This document shows positions 19,883 through 28,677 of a stretch of 64,000 nucleotides of DNA, one piece after another. The position numbers were made by a program, and so were the translations under genes. The notes beneath the pieces were generated by a model. That model was not told the origin of the DNA and did not search any database. It worked only from the letters and a program-made list of their open reading frames with translations. The DNA is taken from the NCBI GenBank assembly GCA_020073215.1, contig JAIQFO010000002.1:124001-188000 (forward strand), given 5' to 3'. Source of the DNA: Terriglobia bacterium (GTDB lineage: Bacteria > Acidobacteriota > Terriglobia > Terriglobales > Acidobacteriaceae). The first letter of the stretch is position 1. Each line of letters begins with the position of its first letter.

Positions 19883-21238
19883 TTAAGCGTGGGTCAGGGC
19901 CGGGGCCTTCGCTGCGAGGTCAGGGCGGCCGCCTTCGTCGCCCCACTTCTCGAGCATCGACACCGTGACCGACTTGGGACGTTCCAGGGCGTAGCCGAGG
20001 GCGCGGTCCCAGGTAATGTTGGCCATGCAGCCAAGGGAGCGGCCAACGCCGAACAGGACGGTGTAGAAGTCCCACTCGCGCAGCCCGTAGTACCACTGAA
20101 TGACGCCGGACTGGGCATCGACGTTGGGCCAGGGATTCTTGGCCTTGCCGTGCTCTTTCAGGACGCCGGGAGCCACCTCGAAGATCATGGAGACCAGCTT
20201 GAACAGCGGATCGTCCTTGAGCCCCGGAGTAGCGAGACAGAACTCGCGCTGCGACATGTAGCGCGGGTCGGTCTTACGCAGCACGGCATGACCGTAGCCC
20301 GGAACCACCTGACCGGCCTTGAGCGTGTCCCAGAGAGCCATGGTGACCAGCTCCTTGGTCGGCTCCGTAGCCCCGCAGTACTTCTGCTTGAACTTGATGG
20401 TCCAATCCAGGACTTCCTGGTTAGCAAGTCCGTGCAGTGGGCCAGCAAGGCCGTTGAGGCCGGCGGAATAAGCGTAATAAGGATCGGACAACGCCGAGTT
20501 CACCAGGTGGGTGGTGTGAGCGGAAACGTTGCCGGACTCGTGGTCGGAGTGCAGGATGAAGTACATGCGGGCGACATCCTTGTACTCCTCGCACTGGCCG
20601 ATCATTTCGGCGAAGTTCGCGCCCATGTCCAGATTCCCGATCCGGTTCTGGAAATCGCTGCGATACTTCAGGTTGTAGATGAACGCAGCGATGATGGGAA
20701 TACGGCAAATAATGTCGTACGCGTCCTCATAGGTGTATTCCCACGCGTCATGCTTGTTGAACTTGCCCGAGCTGTAGTAGTGGGCGAACTTGGAGTCCCT
20801 CTGCATGGACAGCAATCCCACGGAGAGCATGGCCATGGGGTGGCTGTCACGCGGCATGCCGCGGATGACATCCCACACGTAGGAAGGAACGTACTGGCGG
20901 ACCTTCCACTCGGCCAGAACTTCGTCAACTTGTGCCTGGGTGGGCACGTCGCCGGTGAGCAGGAAGTACCAGAAAGATTCCACGGTCGGATATTTGGAGC
21001 CGGGCGCCTTGGGAAGAGCCGCGAAGGTCTCGGGGATGGTCTTGCCCCGGAAGCGGATACCTTCCTGAGGATCGAGGTAGGAGATGTCAGTAACCAGGCA
21101 GTGGACGTCGCGAGCGCCGCCGATGGCCTGGTCGATAGTCACCTGATCGATGACGACTTTGCCGTGTTCTTTGATCAGGTGTGCGATGTGAGGACGGAAC
21201 TCCTCAATCTTCTGCTTCAGTGTTTCCTTCAGAGCCAT
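19883..21238 (-). CDS. Citrate (Si)-synthase, eukaryotic/mitochondrial type
   Basis: VVPGYGHAVLRKTDPRYMSQREFCL, IIAAFIYNLKYRSDF and SLGCMANITWDRALGYALERPKSVT resemble the mitochondrial-type family. Start ATG at 21238. Confidence 0.88.
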   Translation of the reverse strand: MALKETLKQKIEEFRPHIAHLIKEHGKVVIDQVTIDQAIGGARDVHCLVTDISYLDPQEGIRFRGKTIPETFAALPKAPGSKYPTVESFWYFLLTGDVPTQAQVDEVLAEWKVRQYVPSYVWDVIRGMPRDSHPMAMLSVGLLSMQRDSKFAHYYSSGKFNKHDAWEYTYEDAYDIICRIPIIAAFIYNLKYRSDFQNRIGNLDMGANFAEMIGQCEEYKDVARMYFILHSDHESGNVSAHTTHLVNSALSDPYYAYSAGLNGLAGPLHGLANQEVLDWTIKFKQKYCGATEPTKELVTMALWDTLKAGQVVPGYGHAVLRKTDPRYMSQREFCLATPGLKDDPLFKLVSMIFEVAPGVLKEHGKAKNPWPNVDAQSGVIQWYYGLREWDFYTVLFGVGRSLGCMANITWDRALGYALERPKSVTVSMLEKWGDEGGRPDLAAKAPALTHA

Positions 21239-21313
21239 TTGTTGAACTCCCTTCCTCCTAGTCGATGTTTCCGTATCCTGCAATTCCAAGACTAAGAACA
21301 AAAATCGGTGAGA

Positions 21314-21343
21314 GAGGTTCCGGCCGAAGCCGGAACCTCTCCG
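21314..21343 (-). promoter_or_regulatory. 3' mRNA hairpin with UUCG tetraloop, copy 2 (after aprA stop)
   Basis: Same 30-bp sequence as 19849-19878, beginning about 5 bp after the aprA stop. Confidence 0.75.
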
Positions 21344-21348
21344 CACGC

Positions 21349-23286
21349 TTAGTGAGCCAGGGCCGGTTCCAGCTCTTTGGGTTTCGGTTGCGGGAAGACA
21401 TGGAGGATGGGCCGCTTGATCATTTCCCATTTTCCGGTCTTCGCATCACACCGGCAGTTGGCGAAGACGTGCCACTTCTCTTCGTCCAGCGTCGGGGTGT
21501 CGGACCGCATGTAGTAGCCGGGCCACCGTGTTTCTTCACGGAACAGCACCGTGCGCACGTGGGCTTCGGCTTGCCACATCCGATGGACGTTCTCCCAGCA
21601 GCGCATCAGTTCGTGAAGATTCGAAGCAGCCAATTTGGCCGAGTCTTCCTGGAGGAAGGCCAGCAGTTCCTGGGCCCGCTCGAGAGAAGGCTTGTTGGTG
21701 GTGAACTGCGCGGTGACGCCACCGGCGTACTCGTCCATGATCTTCTGCAGCCGGAACATGAACATACGCGGCTTGATGTACTCGGGGTTCATATCCTCAT
21801 CGGTCGAGAGGTTCTTGTTTTTCTCGAACGTCTCCATCGGCTTGAGGATCTCTGCCGTCAAGGCATCCACTCTCGCCTGGTCCAGCTTGGGCGCGGTGTT
21901 GTTTTCCACGATGAACTTGATCGCGGACTTGGCGGCAATGCGGCCTTCAGCATGCGACCCGGACGAGAACTTATGGCTGGAAGCGCCAGAAGCATCGCCC
22001 GCGGCGAACAGGCCTTTAACCGTTGTCATGTTGGCATAGCCCCAGAAGTAATCTTTCTTGGTCTCGCCGGTTTGCAAGTCTTCCGGACCGCTGACCCATG
22101 CTCCCGAAGCACCCGAGTGCGAACCGATGAAGTAAGGCTCAGCGGCTGCGATCTCAGAGCTTCTCTGTTCGGGTTGCACGTTGGTGGCAGCCCAGAGCAG
22201 AGCTTGCGAGATGGTCATGTCGAGGAAGTCTTCCCACGCCTCCGACTCCAATTCCTTCATCTTCTTGGCATAGGCTTTGGGGTCGTCCTTGTAGGCGTCG
22301 GAGATCTTCTTGAGGGCCTCTTCGGTCCTCATGTAGATCGGGCCCTTGCCGTCGAGCACGTCGAGCATACCCAGGTAGTTCCGCAGGTTCGCGGGAATGG
22401 GTTTCACCCGGCCGTAGGGACCCCACTTTTCCAGTTCGGACTTGCGCTCCACCATATACTCACCGCCCATGGCGTTCGTGGCCCGAGACTTGAACAGCAG
22501 GAACCAGGCGCCGACCGGACCGTACGCGTCCTTGAAGCGCACTGGAATGAAGCGGACTTCCTGGCACGTCATTTCCGCCCCAGCCTTCAGGGTGAAGTAC
22601 GCGGAGGAACCCGAGTTCCACGGTGGATACCAGGCGCGTCCCATGCCTTCGCCCGAACTCCTGGGCTTGAACACGTGGACGGCGCCACCCATGGCAGTCA
22701 GCGTCGCTTTGGATTTGAAGATGAACACCTTGTTCTCGCGCACCGAGAATCCGATGGCGCCAGCGCAACGATCTCCATCCATCAACGGGCCGACGATGAA
22801 CACGCGCTCGAAGATCTCGCCCACGCCGCTTTGCAGCAACGCGTTCTTGGCCGCTTCGGCCACGACGACCTTGTAGGATTCGCCGTTGATCATGAGCTGC
22901 CAGCGCCCTTCGTGCACGTACTTGCCGGCTTCATCTTTCCAAATGGGCAGGCCCCACTTTTCGAACAGATGCACGCTGGAATCAACGTGACGGGCAATGT
23001 CGGCTACCAAATCTTCGCGCGTCACACCCATCAGGTCGTTGCGCACATAGTCGACATAGTTTTGTACCGAGTTGGCCCCGTCGCGGAGACCGACGTACTG
23101 GTTAATAGCGGAAAGGCCCATAGCCACGGCCCCAGAACGATCGATGGCGGCCTTATCGACCAACGTCACCTTCAAGCCGTTCTTTTTGGCCCAGTGAGCA
23201 GCTTCTACGGCGGCACCACATGCCGCCATGCCGCCACCGAGAATCAGGAGGTCAGTTTCTACAACGACAGTCTCGAATTTAGGCAT
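21349..23286 (-). CDS. aprA: Adenylylsulfate reductase subunit alpha
   Basis: TDLLILGGGMAACGAAVEAAHWAKKNGLKVTLVDKAAIDRSGAVAMGLSAINQYVG; RNDLMGVTREDLVADIARHVDSSVHLFEKWGLPIW. Confidence 0.97.
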   Translation of the reverse strand: MPKFETVVVETDLLILGGGMAACGAAVEAAHWAKKNGLKVTLVDKAAIDRSGAVAMGLSAINQYVGLRDGANSVQNYVDYVRNDLMGVTREDLVADIARHVDSSVHLFEKWGLPIWKDEAGKYVHEGRWQLMINGESYKVVVAEAAKNALLQSGVGEIFERVFIVGPLMDGDRCAGAIGFSVRENKVFIFKSKATLTAMGGAVHVFKPRSSGEGMGRAWYPPWNSGSSAYFTLKAGAEMTCQEVRFIPVRFKDAYGPVGAWFLLFKSRATNAMGGEYMVERKSELEKWGPYGRVKPIPANLRNYLGMLDVLDGKGPIYMRTEEALKKISDAYKDDPKAYAKKMKELESEAWEDFLDMTISQALLWAATNVQPEQRSSEIAAAEPYFIGSHSGASGAWVSGPEDLQTGETKKDYFWGYANMTTVKGLFAAGDASGASSHKFSSGSHAEGRIAAKSAIKFIVENNTAPKLDQARVDALTAEILKPMETFEKNKNLSTDEDMNPEYIKPRMFMFRLQKIMDEYAGGVTAQFTTNKPSLERAQELLAFLQEDSAKLAASNLHELMRCWENVHRMWQAEAHVRTVLFREETRWPGYYMRSDTPTLDEEKWHVFANCRCDAKTGKWEMIKRPILHVFPQPKPKELEPALAH

Positions 23287-23288
23287 GT

Positions 23289-23735
23289 CTAGTTACCTCC
23301 CGTCAGAGAGAACACCACAGGCAGTCCCAGGGAAGCCGGCTCGGTAGCGAGCGCGGTGCTCTTGAGGTCGCCATGGTCAGCGAAACCGCCGTTGGGCACG
23401 GCAGTGCCTTCTGCAGTGGTCCGAATGGGGAATTTGAAGCGCTTCAGGGTCCCGTTCCTGAACTTGACCGTCCACATGATCGAGTCGGTCGAGCGCAGCG
23501 GGGTAGCCGTGGCGCCGAGAGGAACGAAATCGGCGTAACCACGAACCTGCACGGCCTGGGTGGGGCAAATCTTGACGCAGTTGTAGCACTCCCAGCACAT
23601 GGAAGGATCCTGGTTGTAGGCTTTCATTTTGGTCTTGTCGAGGACCATCAGGTCGTTGGGGCAAATATGCTGGCACGCTGTTTTGTCCAGCGCCTTGCAC
23701 CCATCGCACTTCTCAGGAATTACATAGCTTGGCAC
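23289..23735 (-). CDS. aprB: Adenylylsulfate reductase subunit beta (GTG start)
   Basis: PSYVIPEKCDGCKALDKTACQHICPNDLMVLD..DPSMCWECYNCVKICPTQAVQVRGYADFVPLGA; SD GGAGG 6 nt upstream of the GTG. Confidence 0.97.
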   Translation of the reverse strand: MPSYVIPEKCDGCKALDKTACQHICPNDLMVLDKTKMKAYNQDPSMCWECYNCVKICPTQAVQVRGYADFVPLGATATPLRSTDSIMWTVKFRNGTLKRFKFPIRTTAEGTAVPNGGFADHGDLKSTALATEPASLGLPVVFSLTGGN

Positions 23736-23746
23736 TAGTCACCTCC

Positions 23747-23770
23747 GGCTTGCCGCTTTTTCGGCAAGCC
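23747..23770 (-). promoter_or_regulatory. 5'-UTR hairpin abutting the aprB Shine-Dalgarno
   Basis: Minus-strand transcript GGCTTGCCG-AAAAAG-CGGCAAGCC followed directly by GGAGG; perfect 9-bp stem. Confidence 0.6.
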
Positions 23771-23797
23771 CGAAATTAAAGATGTGAGAAAAAGAAA

Positions 23798-23878
23798 AAG
23801 CCGATCGTCGGGCACGGCCTGGGTAGTTCGGCCGGGCACCGCAGTGGGCCTTCGTCGAAGACCCAGGCAGATCGTCAT
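23798..23878 (-). ncRNA. Candidate structured leader RNA upstream of aprB (three-way junction plus U-rich attenuator-like element)
   Basis: 8-bp P1 stem GCCTGGGT/ACCCAGGC (23817-23824 with 23861-23868) enclosing two small stems, followed by CCGA-CGA-TCGG and CTTTTTCTTTTTC in transcript sense. Confidence 0.35.
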
Positions 23879-24206
23879 AAAAGAGGAAGCTCATTCATTA
23901 ATCGAACCGATCACGAATTAAAACGTTGACGAAATAAATAGCGATCCTTCAGAACCAATCGGGATCGTCACGGGGGCGATCTCACCGGAAGAACCACTTC
24001 GACTTTCCTTGCTGGTTCCGACGGCGCTACCCGCCGAATCGAGCCGCCAGAGCCTTCTTGCGCTATGCAGCCGCCGGTCAGGCCTTGACGTTCTCGCAGA
24101 TTTGTCGAGAGCGGAACACTGCCGATCACGTTCCCTCGCAGCCAATCACACGGACTCAATTGTGTAAAAGCTGTGCCCAACATATCCCGTTCATGGCTCG
24201 CCCACC

Positions 24207-24232
24207 GTGACCCGCGTCACCTCTCAGCGTGA
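24207..24232 (+). promoter_or_regulatory. Tripartite motif site S3: GTGA-CCCGCG-TCAC-CTCTCAGC-GTGA (12/12)
   Basis: Read directly; inside the divergent aprB / dsrMK2 control region. Confidence 0.6.
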
Positions 24233-24352
24233 GATTGCGCTCCCCGCCAGGTGCGTGGAAGTAACTCGCGTATATGACCTAATGCAATATTTATAAGTAT
24301 GTCAGTAGACTTAGTGCCTACGACTGATTTCCATCGAAATGGACGCATAAGC

Positions 24353-24366
24353 GTGATGTGAGTCAC
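24353..24366 (+). promoter_or_regulatory. GTGA-TGTGAG-TCAC palindromic site upstream of the DsrM-like gene
   Basis: Read directly; ends 88 bp before the ATG at 24455. Confidence 0.4.
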
Positions 24367-24454
24367 ATCCGAGTGTCGCGCTCGCTGCTATCGTGACTTC
24401 GTCGGAACGAGCGAGCAACCTCGCTCGCATGGCTCTGAAGTTTCGGGGGGACGC

Positions 24455-25390
24455 ATGACGCTCACCGTTTACCTTGCGATTTATGCTGGCCTGCTGATCT
24501 TTCTCATTGGATGTGTACGCCGCATCCTGCAGTACGCAAGAACACCAGTACACCTGCGCTGGGAACTGTACCCGGTTCCGCACGAAGCGCCCGAGCGGGT
24601 GGCGCATGGAGGGTCCTACTTCGAAACCGGAGATTGGTGGACCAAGCCTCAGCACTCCAACCACATCGGCGAGTTGCGCGTCATGATTCCCGAGATGTTG
24701 TTCCTGAAAGGACTCTGGGAATTCAACCGGCGCCTCTGGGTCCCGTCCTTCCTGTTTCATTTCGGCCTCTATCTCTTGATCGGGGCCATCGTGCTAGTTG
24801 GCTTCGGCGCGGGATTTCCTCTGCTGGCGCCCGGTCTGGCCACGAGCGGCCTCTGGGTCATGCTGGCGGGCATATATCACGTCATGGCGTATGCCGGGGG
24901 GACGATCTCGGTCGTGGGCGGGTTCCTCCTGCTTGTGCGCCGTGCCACCGATCCGGCCCTGAAGAACTACACCAAGCCGGCCGACTTCTTCAATCTTGCC
25001 TTCTTTATTATTGCCTTCGGTCTGCTGGCCGCCGGATACTTTGCGCGCTCGCCCGAAAGCGCAGGCGTGGGCGAGGTGGCGCGCGGACTGTTGCGCTTCG
25101 ATCGCACGCTTCACGTCAGCGGGCTATTTGGTCTCGGAGTGATCCTGTCGTCCGCTCTGGCCGCCTACATTCCCTTTACGCACATGTCGCACTTCATCGC
25201 GAAATACTTCACCTATCACTCCGTGCGCTGGGACGATCGCCCGAATGTTCGCGGCGGAAGTATCGAGTCCGCGGTTGCCGAGTACCTGACGTACCGGCCG
25301 ACGTGGTCGGCAGCCCACGTTGGCGCCGACGGCACAAGGAATTGGCTTGAGATTGCCACCACCAATCCCGCGCAGGAGGTGCGCAAGTGA
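24455..25390 (+). CDS. DsrM-like (NarI-type) membrane cytochrome b subunit, paralog of DsrM (TmcC/HmeE-like)
   Basis: Multi-TM NarI-like ORF (PEMLFLKGLWEFNRRLWVPSFLFHFGLYLL) overlapping a downstream HdrD/DsrK-like gene. Confidence 0.75.
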   Translation: MTLTVYLAIYAGLLIFLIGCVRRILQYARTPVHLRWELYPVPHEAPERVAHGGSYFETGDWWTKPQHSNHIGELRVMIPEMLFLKGLWEFNRRLWVPSFLFHFGLYLLIGAIVLVGFGAGFPLLAPGLATSGLWVMLAGIYHVMAYAGGTISVVGGFLLLVRRATDPALKNYTKPADFFNLAFFIIAFGLLAAGYFARSPESAGVGEVARGLLRFDRTLHVSGLFGLGVILSSALAAYIPFTHMSHFIAKYFTYHSVRWDDRPNVRGGSIESAVAEYLTYRPTWSAAHVGADGTRNWLEIATTNPAQEVRK

Positions 25391-26994
25391 ACGAGCACAT
25401 CGATCTTCGCGACATGGCGCAAACCGAGCGCGATCCATTGACCCATCTCGAAAACGCGGACCTGATGCCTCTGCCCGCGCCTCTCGACAGTCCCGAGAAA
25501 GACCATCCTTGGACTGCTCTTTCGCAGCAGACAAAGGATAAGTACGAATGCGGGCTGGACGATACCTGCGCTCTGAGTCTGCCGCAGCCGAAGACTCCGG
25601 AAGAAGAGAAACAACTGGTCGGCAAATTCCTCGCCGGCCTGGAAAAGCTTTTCACGAAGGAAAACAACTGGACCTTCCTGCAGCCGCTCTTGCTGACCAT
25701 GGAGCACTGCACCGGCTGCCAGACCTGCTCGGAAGCCTGTCACATCTTTGAGTCCAGTGGCCGCAACGAACTCTATCGTCCGACGTTTCGTTCCGAGATT
25801 CTGCGCCGCCTCTATTTCAAATTCGTCAAAGGCGGAGGCCTGGTTTCGGCCTGGCAGCACGGCGACATTCAACTGAACTGGCCGCTGGTGGCCCGTCTTG
25901 CCGAATTGTCCTATCGCTGCAATCTGTGCAGGCGGTGCGCCCAGACCTGCCCCATCGGTTGTGACAATGGCCTGGTGGCGCACGATCTGCGCAAGCTGTT
26001 CAGCATGGAGATGGGCATCAACTCCAAGGAATGTCACGATAACGGCTCGATGCTGCAGCTCAAGGTGGGTTCGTCCACCGGCATGAACGCCGCGGTCGTC
26101 AAAGACAACATCGAATTCATCGACGAGGATACGTCGGAAAAGACCGGCATTGAAGTGCACACGCCCTGGGATGTGGAAGGGGCCGACGTTCTGCTCATCC
26201 ATAACGCCGGCGAAATTATGGCGTGGCCGGAGAACCCCGGCGCGTTCGGCCTGATTCTGAACCAGGCGGGCATCAGTTGGACGATGTCGTCGGAGTTGTG
26301 CGGATACGATTCGATCAACTACGGACTGTGGTACGACGATGCGCAATTCGCGCGCGTCGCCATCAAACACGCCCAGGCCGCACAGAAACTCAAGGTCAAG
26401 AAGATTGTCCTGGGCGAGTGTGGACACGCTCACAAAGCGCTGAGCGTGATTGCCGATCGCATTCTCGGGGGCGAGTTGAACATCCCGCGGGAAAGTGGAC
26501 TGACCTTCCTGCGTGACATCGTGAAAAGCGGGCGGATCAAGTTCGATCCCTCGCGCAACAACTTCCCCGTCACCCTGCACGATCCTTGCAATCTGGTGCG
26601 CCTGATGGGCGTGGTGGAGCCGCAGCGCGAGGTCGTGCGCGAGATCTGCCCGCAATTCCGCGAAATGGAACCGCACGGTGTCGACAATTATTGCTGCGGC
26701 GGCGGCAGCGGTTTCGCCATCATGAGCGGAAACAATTTTCCCGACTGGCGGTTCCATGTTTCGGGACGCAAGAAGATGCAGCAGCTCCTGAACGCGTTCT
26801 CGGATTGCCTGGCGCCCGAGACTCCCAAGTACCTGTGCGCTCCGTGTAGCAATTGCAAAGGCATGTTTCGCGACATGATCAGCTACTACGGCTTGTGGGA
26901 AAGCAATCGCATTCTCTACGGAGGCCTGGTTGAACTCATGGTCAACGCGATGGTCGACGTGAAGCCCGGCTTCATTGATTGGGAATGGCACTAG
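25387..26994 (+). CDS. HdrD/DsrK-like Fe-S protein, paralog of DsrK (TmcB-like)
   Basis: Fe-S motifs CTGCQTCSEACH and CNLCRRCAQTCPIGC; CCG-type motifs LHDPCNLVR, NYCCGGGSGFA and CAPCSNCK. Confidence 0.8.
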   Translation: MNEHIDLRDMAQTERDPLTHLENADLMPLPAPLDSPEKDHPWTALSQQTKDKYECGLDDTCALSLPQPKTPEEEKQLVGKFLAGLEKLFTKENNWTFLQPLLLTMEHCTGCQTCSEACHIFESSGRNELYRPTFRSEILRRLYFKFVKGGGLVSAWQHGDIQLNWPLVARLAELSYRCNLCRRCAQTCPIGCDNGLVAHDLRKLFSMEMGINSKECHDNGSMLQLKVGSSTGMNAAVVKDNIEFIDEDTSEKTGIEVHTPWDVEGADVLLIHNAGEIMAWPENPGAFGLILNQAGISWTMSSELCGYDSINYGLWYDDAQFARVAIKHAQAAQKLKVKKIVLGECGHAHKALSVIADRILGGELNIPRESGLTFLRDIVKSGRIKFDPSRNNFPVTLHDPCNLVRLMGVVEPQREVVREICPQFREMEPHGVDNYCCGGGSGFAIMSGNNFPDWRFHVSGRKKMQQLLNAFSDCLAPETPKYLCAPCSNCKGMFRDMISYYGLWESNRILYGGLVELMVNAMVDVKPGFIDWEWH

Positions 26995-27105
26995 ACTGAC
27001 TTGAGATCGGACATTCTCCAGCGCCCGCCACGATCAGTTCTCAATGCAGCGGTGCGGAGCGGAGAAAAGCGGTGATTCCAAACACCCACTGACGGGGATG
27101 GGAAG

Positions 27106-28446
27106 CTAGCGGAAGACTGCGAGCGATACCAAGGCGCCCGCAAGAACAATCCAAACGGTATCGATTTTGCTGAACCGCTGCATGGCGAACGCGCCCGCGG
27201 CCATGGCAACGGTCGCGCCATCCACCAAGGTGCTGTGCGCCAATTTGACCAGCACGACCGCCAAGGTGCCAATGAACGCGGCCACGATGCCACTCATTGC
27301 GTCTCTCACCTGCCGAGCCTGGCCGGCCTTCGCGTACGGTGCGGCTACGACTGTTGTGAGCGCCCACGCTGGAAAGTACATATTCACCATGCCCGCCAGC
27401 GCACCCACGACACCATGTACCTTGTAGCCGATGAACACCCCGATTATCGTCACCGGTCCGGGAGTGATCAGGCTCAGGGCGAGCGAAACCGCGAACTGCT
27501 GGTTCGTCAGCCAGCCAAATTGGTGAACCACGCTGTCCCGTATGAAAGGCAGCATGGCATAGCCGCTACCGAAGACGAAAGCGCCGATGCGAAGAAAGGC
27601 GCTGCCCATTTGCATCAGGTCAGATCGCGCACGAATCAGCAGCAGATCGACCGTGAGGATGAGCGCCAAGTAGAAAACCAGACGCAGCGTCTTCCGCCAA
27701 TCTGTGAGCAGTGGCACCCGGCTGCAGGCAGAAATGAAATCGGCCTGAGCAGGCGAAGCAGGCTCCTGAGTTCCCGGTTTGCGCGACACCGGCACCTGCT
27801 TATGCCAGAAGCCGCGCCAACTTCCGGTCCAGCGCTGGAGTTCGGGAAAACGGCGCATTAGAATGAATACGAGAAAACTTGCACCGCCCGCGACCAGCAG
27901 GATTCTGAGCACTCCCGTCCGGAGCCAGAAAACCATCGCAAACCCAGCCACAGCCATGAGCCAATGGAACGCCGTTTTCACGCCCGATTTCGCCAGATTA
28001 AGAATGGTGTTGAAGACGAGTCCGACGACCAGCGCGCCCAAGCCGCGGAACAGTCCGGAAATTACCGGCAGGGCGCCGTATTTCAAATACAAGTGGGAAA
28101 GCAAGAGCATCAGCACGAAGCAAGGGGTCAAGAACGAAAGCGTGGCAGAAGCCGCTCCCGGCAAGCCGCGGAGCCGGAAGCCCAGATAGGCGCAGAGATT
28201 CACCGAAGGTGCGCCCGGAAGAAGCTGAGCCAGCCCCACACCCTGTAAATACTCATCTTCGCTGAACCACTTTCTTTTCCCGGTAACCCATCGCCTGGCT
28301 TCATCCAGTGCTGCCAGGCTGAAAGAGGCAAGCCCGATGAGGAGAAATGTGTGGGCAATCTGCCAAAGTGCAACCGGCGGGGTTATCTTCGAAGCTGGGT
28401 TCGGCGCGATCTCTTGCTGGTCCACTGGTGCTGCGGTTCCGGCCAT
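27106..28446 (-). CDS. chrA: Chromate transporter (two-domain ChrA)
   Basis: FLLIGLASFSLAAL..YLQGVGLAQLLPGAPSVNLCAYLGFRLRGLPGA and second half RIGAFVFGSGYAMLPFIRDSVVHQFGWLTNQQFAVSLALSLITPGPVTI. Confidence 0.88.
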   Translation of the reverse strand: MAGTAAPVDQQEIAPNPASKITPPVALWQIAHTFLLIGLASFSLAALDEARRWVTGKRKWFSEDEYLQGVGLAQLLPGAPSVNLCAYLGFRLRGLPGAASATLSFLTPCFVLMLLLSHLYLKYGALPVISGLFRGLGALVVGLVFNTILNLAKSGVKTAFHWLMAVAGFAMVFWLRTGVLRILLVAGGASFLVFILMRRFPELQRWTGSWRGFWHKQVPVSRKPGTQEPASPAQADFISACSRVPLLTDWRKTLRLVFYLALILTVDLLLIRARSDLMQMGSAFLRIGAFVFGSGYAMLPFIRDSVVHQFGWLTNQQFAVSLALSLITPGPVTIIGVFIGYKVHGVVGALAGMVNMYFPAWALTTVVAAPYAKAGQARQVRDAMSGIVAAFIGTLAVVLVKLAHSTLVDGATVAMAAGAFAMQRFSKIDTVWIVLAGALVSLAVFR

Positions 28447-28544
28447 TGCTAACTCTCTGCCCGTTGTCCGCGAACCACTTGTTGGACGGCGGGCTCGGCA
28501 CTTTGCGCCCGAGGAAACGTTAGGACTGCAGCCGACTGCCGAAT

Positions 28545-28570
28545 ATGATCAAGCTCACAGCTTAATGTGA
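28545..28570 (+). promoter_or_regulatory. Tripartite motif site S4: ATGA-TCAAGC-TCAC-AGCTTAAT-GTGA (11/12)
   Basis: Read directly; about 100-125 bp upstream of chrA. Confidence 0.45.
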
Positions 28571-28677
28571 CGCAGGTTGCCATTTTGGGTATGGCAACGT
28601 GAGGTCCTCTCAATACGATGAGGTCGTATTGGTGAGCGCTTCTGTGCCGGAGCAATACGGCGCGCGGTACCGCAGGC

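Noticed and set aside
19313-21295. 660-aa plus-strand ORF
   Set aside because: Antisense to citrate synthase and its neighbours; an artefact of high GC in conserved genes, with no recognisable domain.
21265-23292. 675-aa plus-strand ORF
   Set aside because: Antisense shadow of aprA; no start signal or domain.
23735-23878. Possible 47-aa leader peptide (MTICLGLRRRPTAVPG...) whose TAG overlaps the aprB GTG start
   Set aside because: No Shine-Dalgarno before its ATG, and the RNA secondary structure explains the sequence better; Ribo-seq could revive it.
25216-26991. 591-aa minus-strand ORF
   Set aside because: Antisense to the DsrK-like gene, which carries clear Fe-S and CCG motifs.
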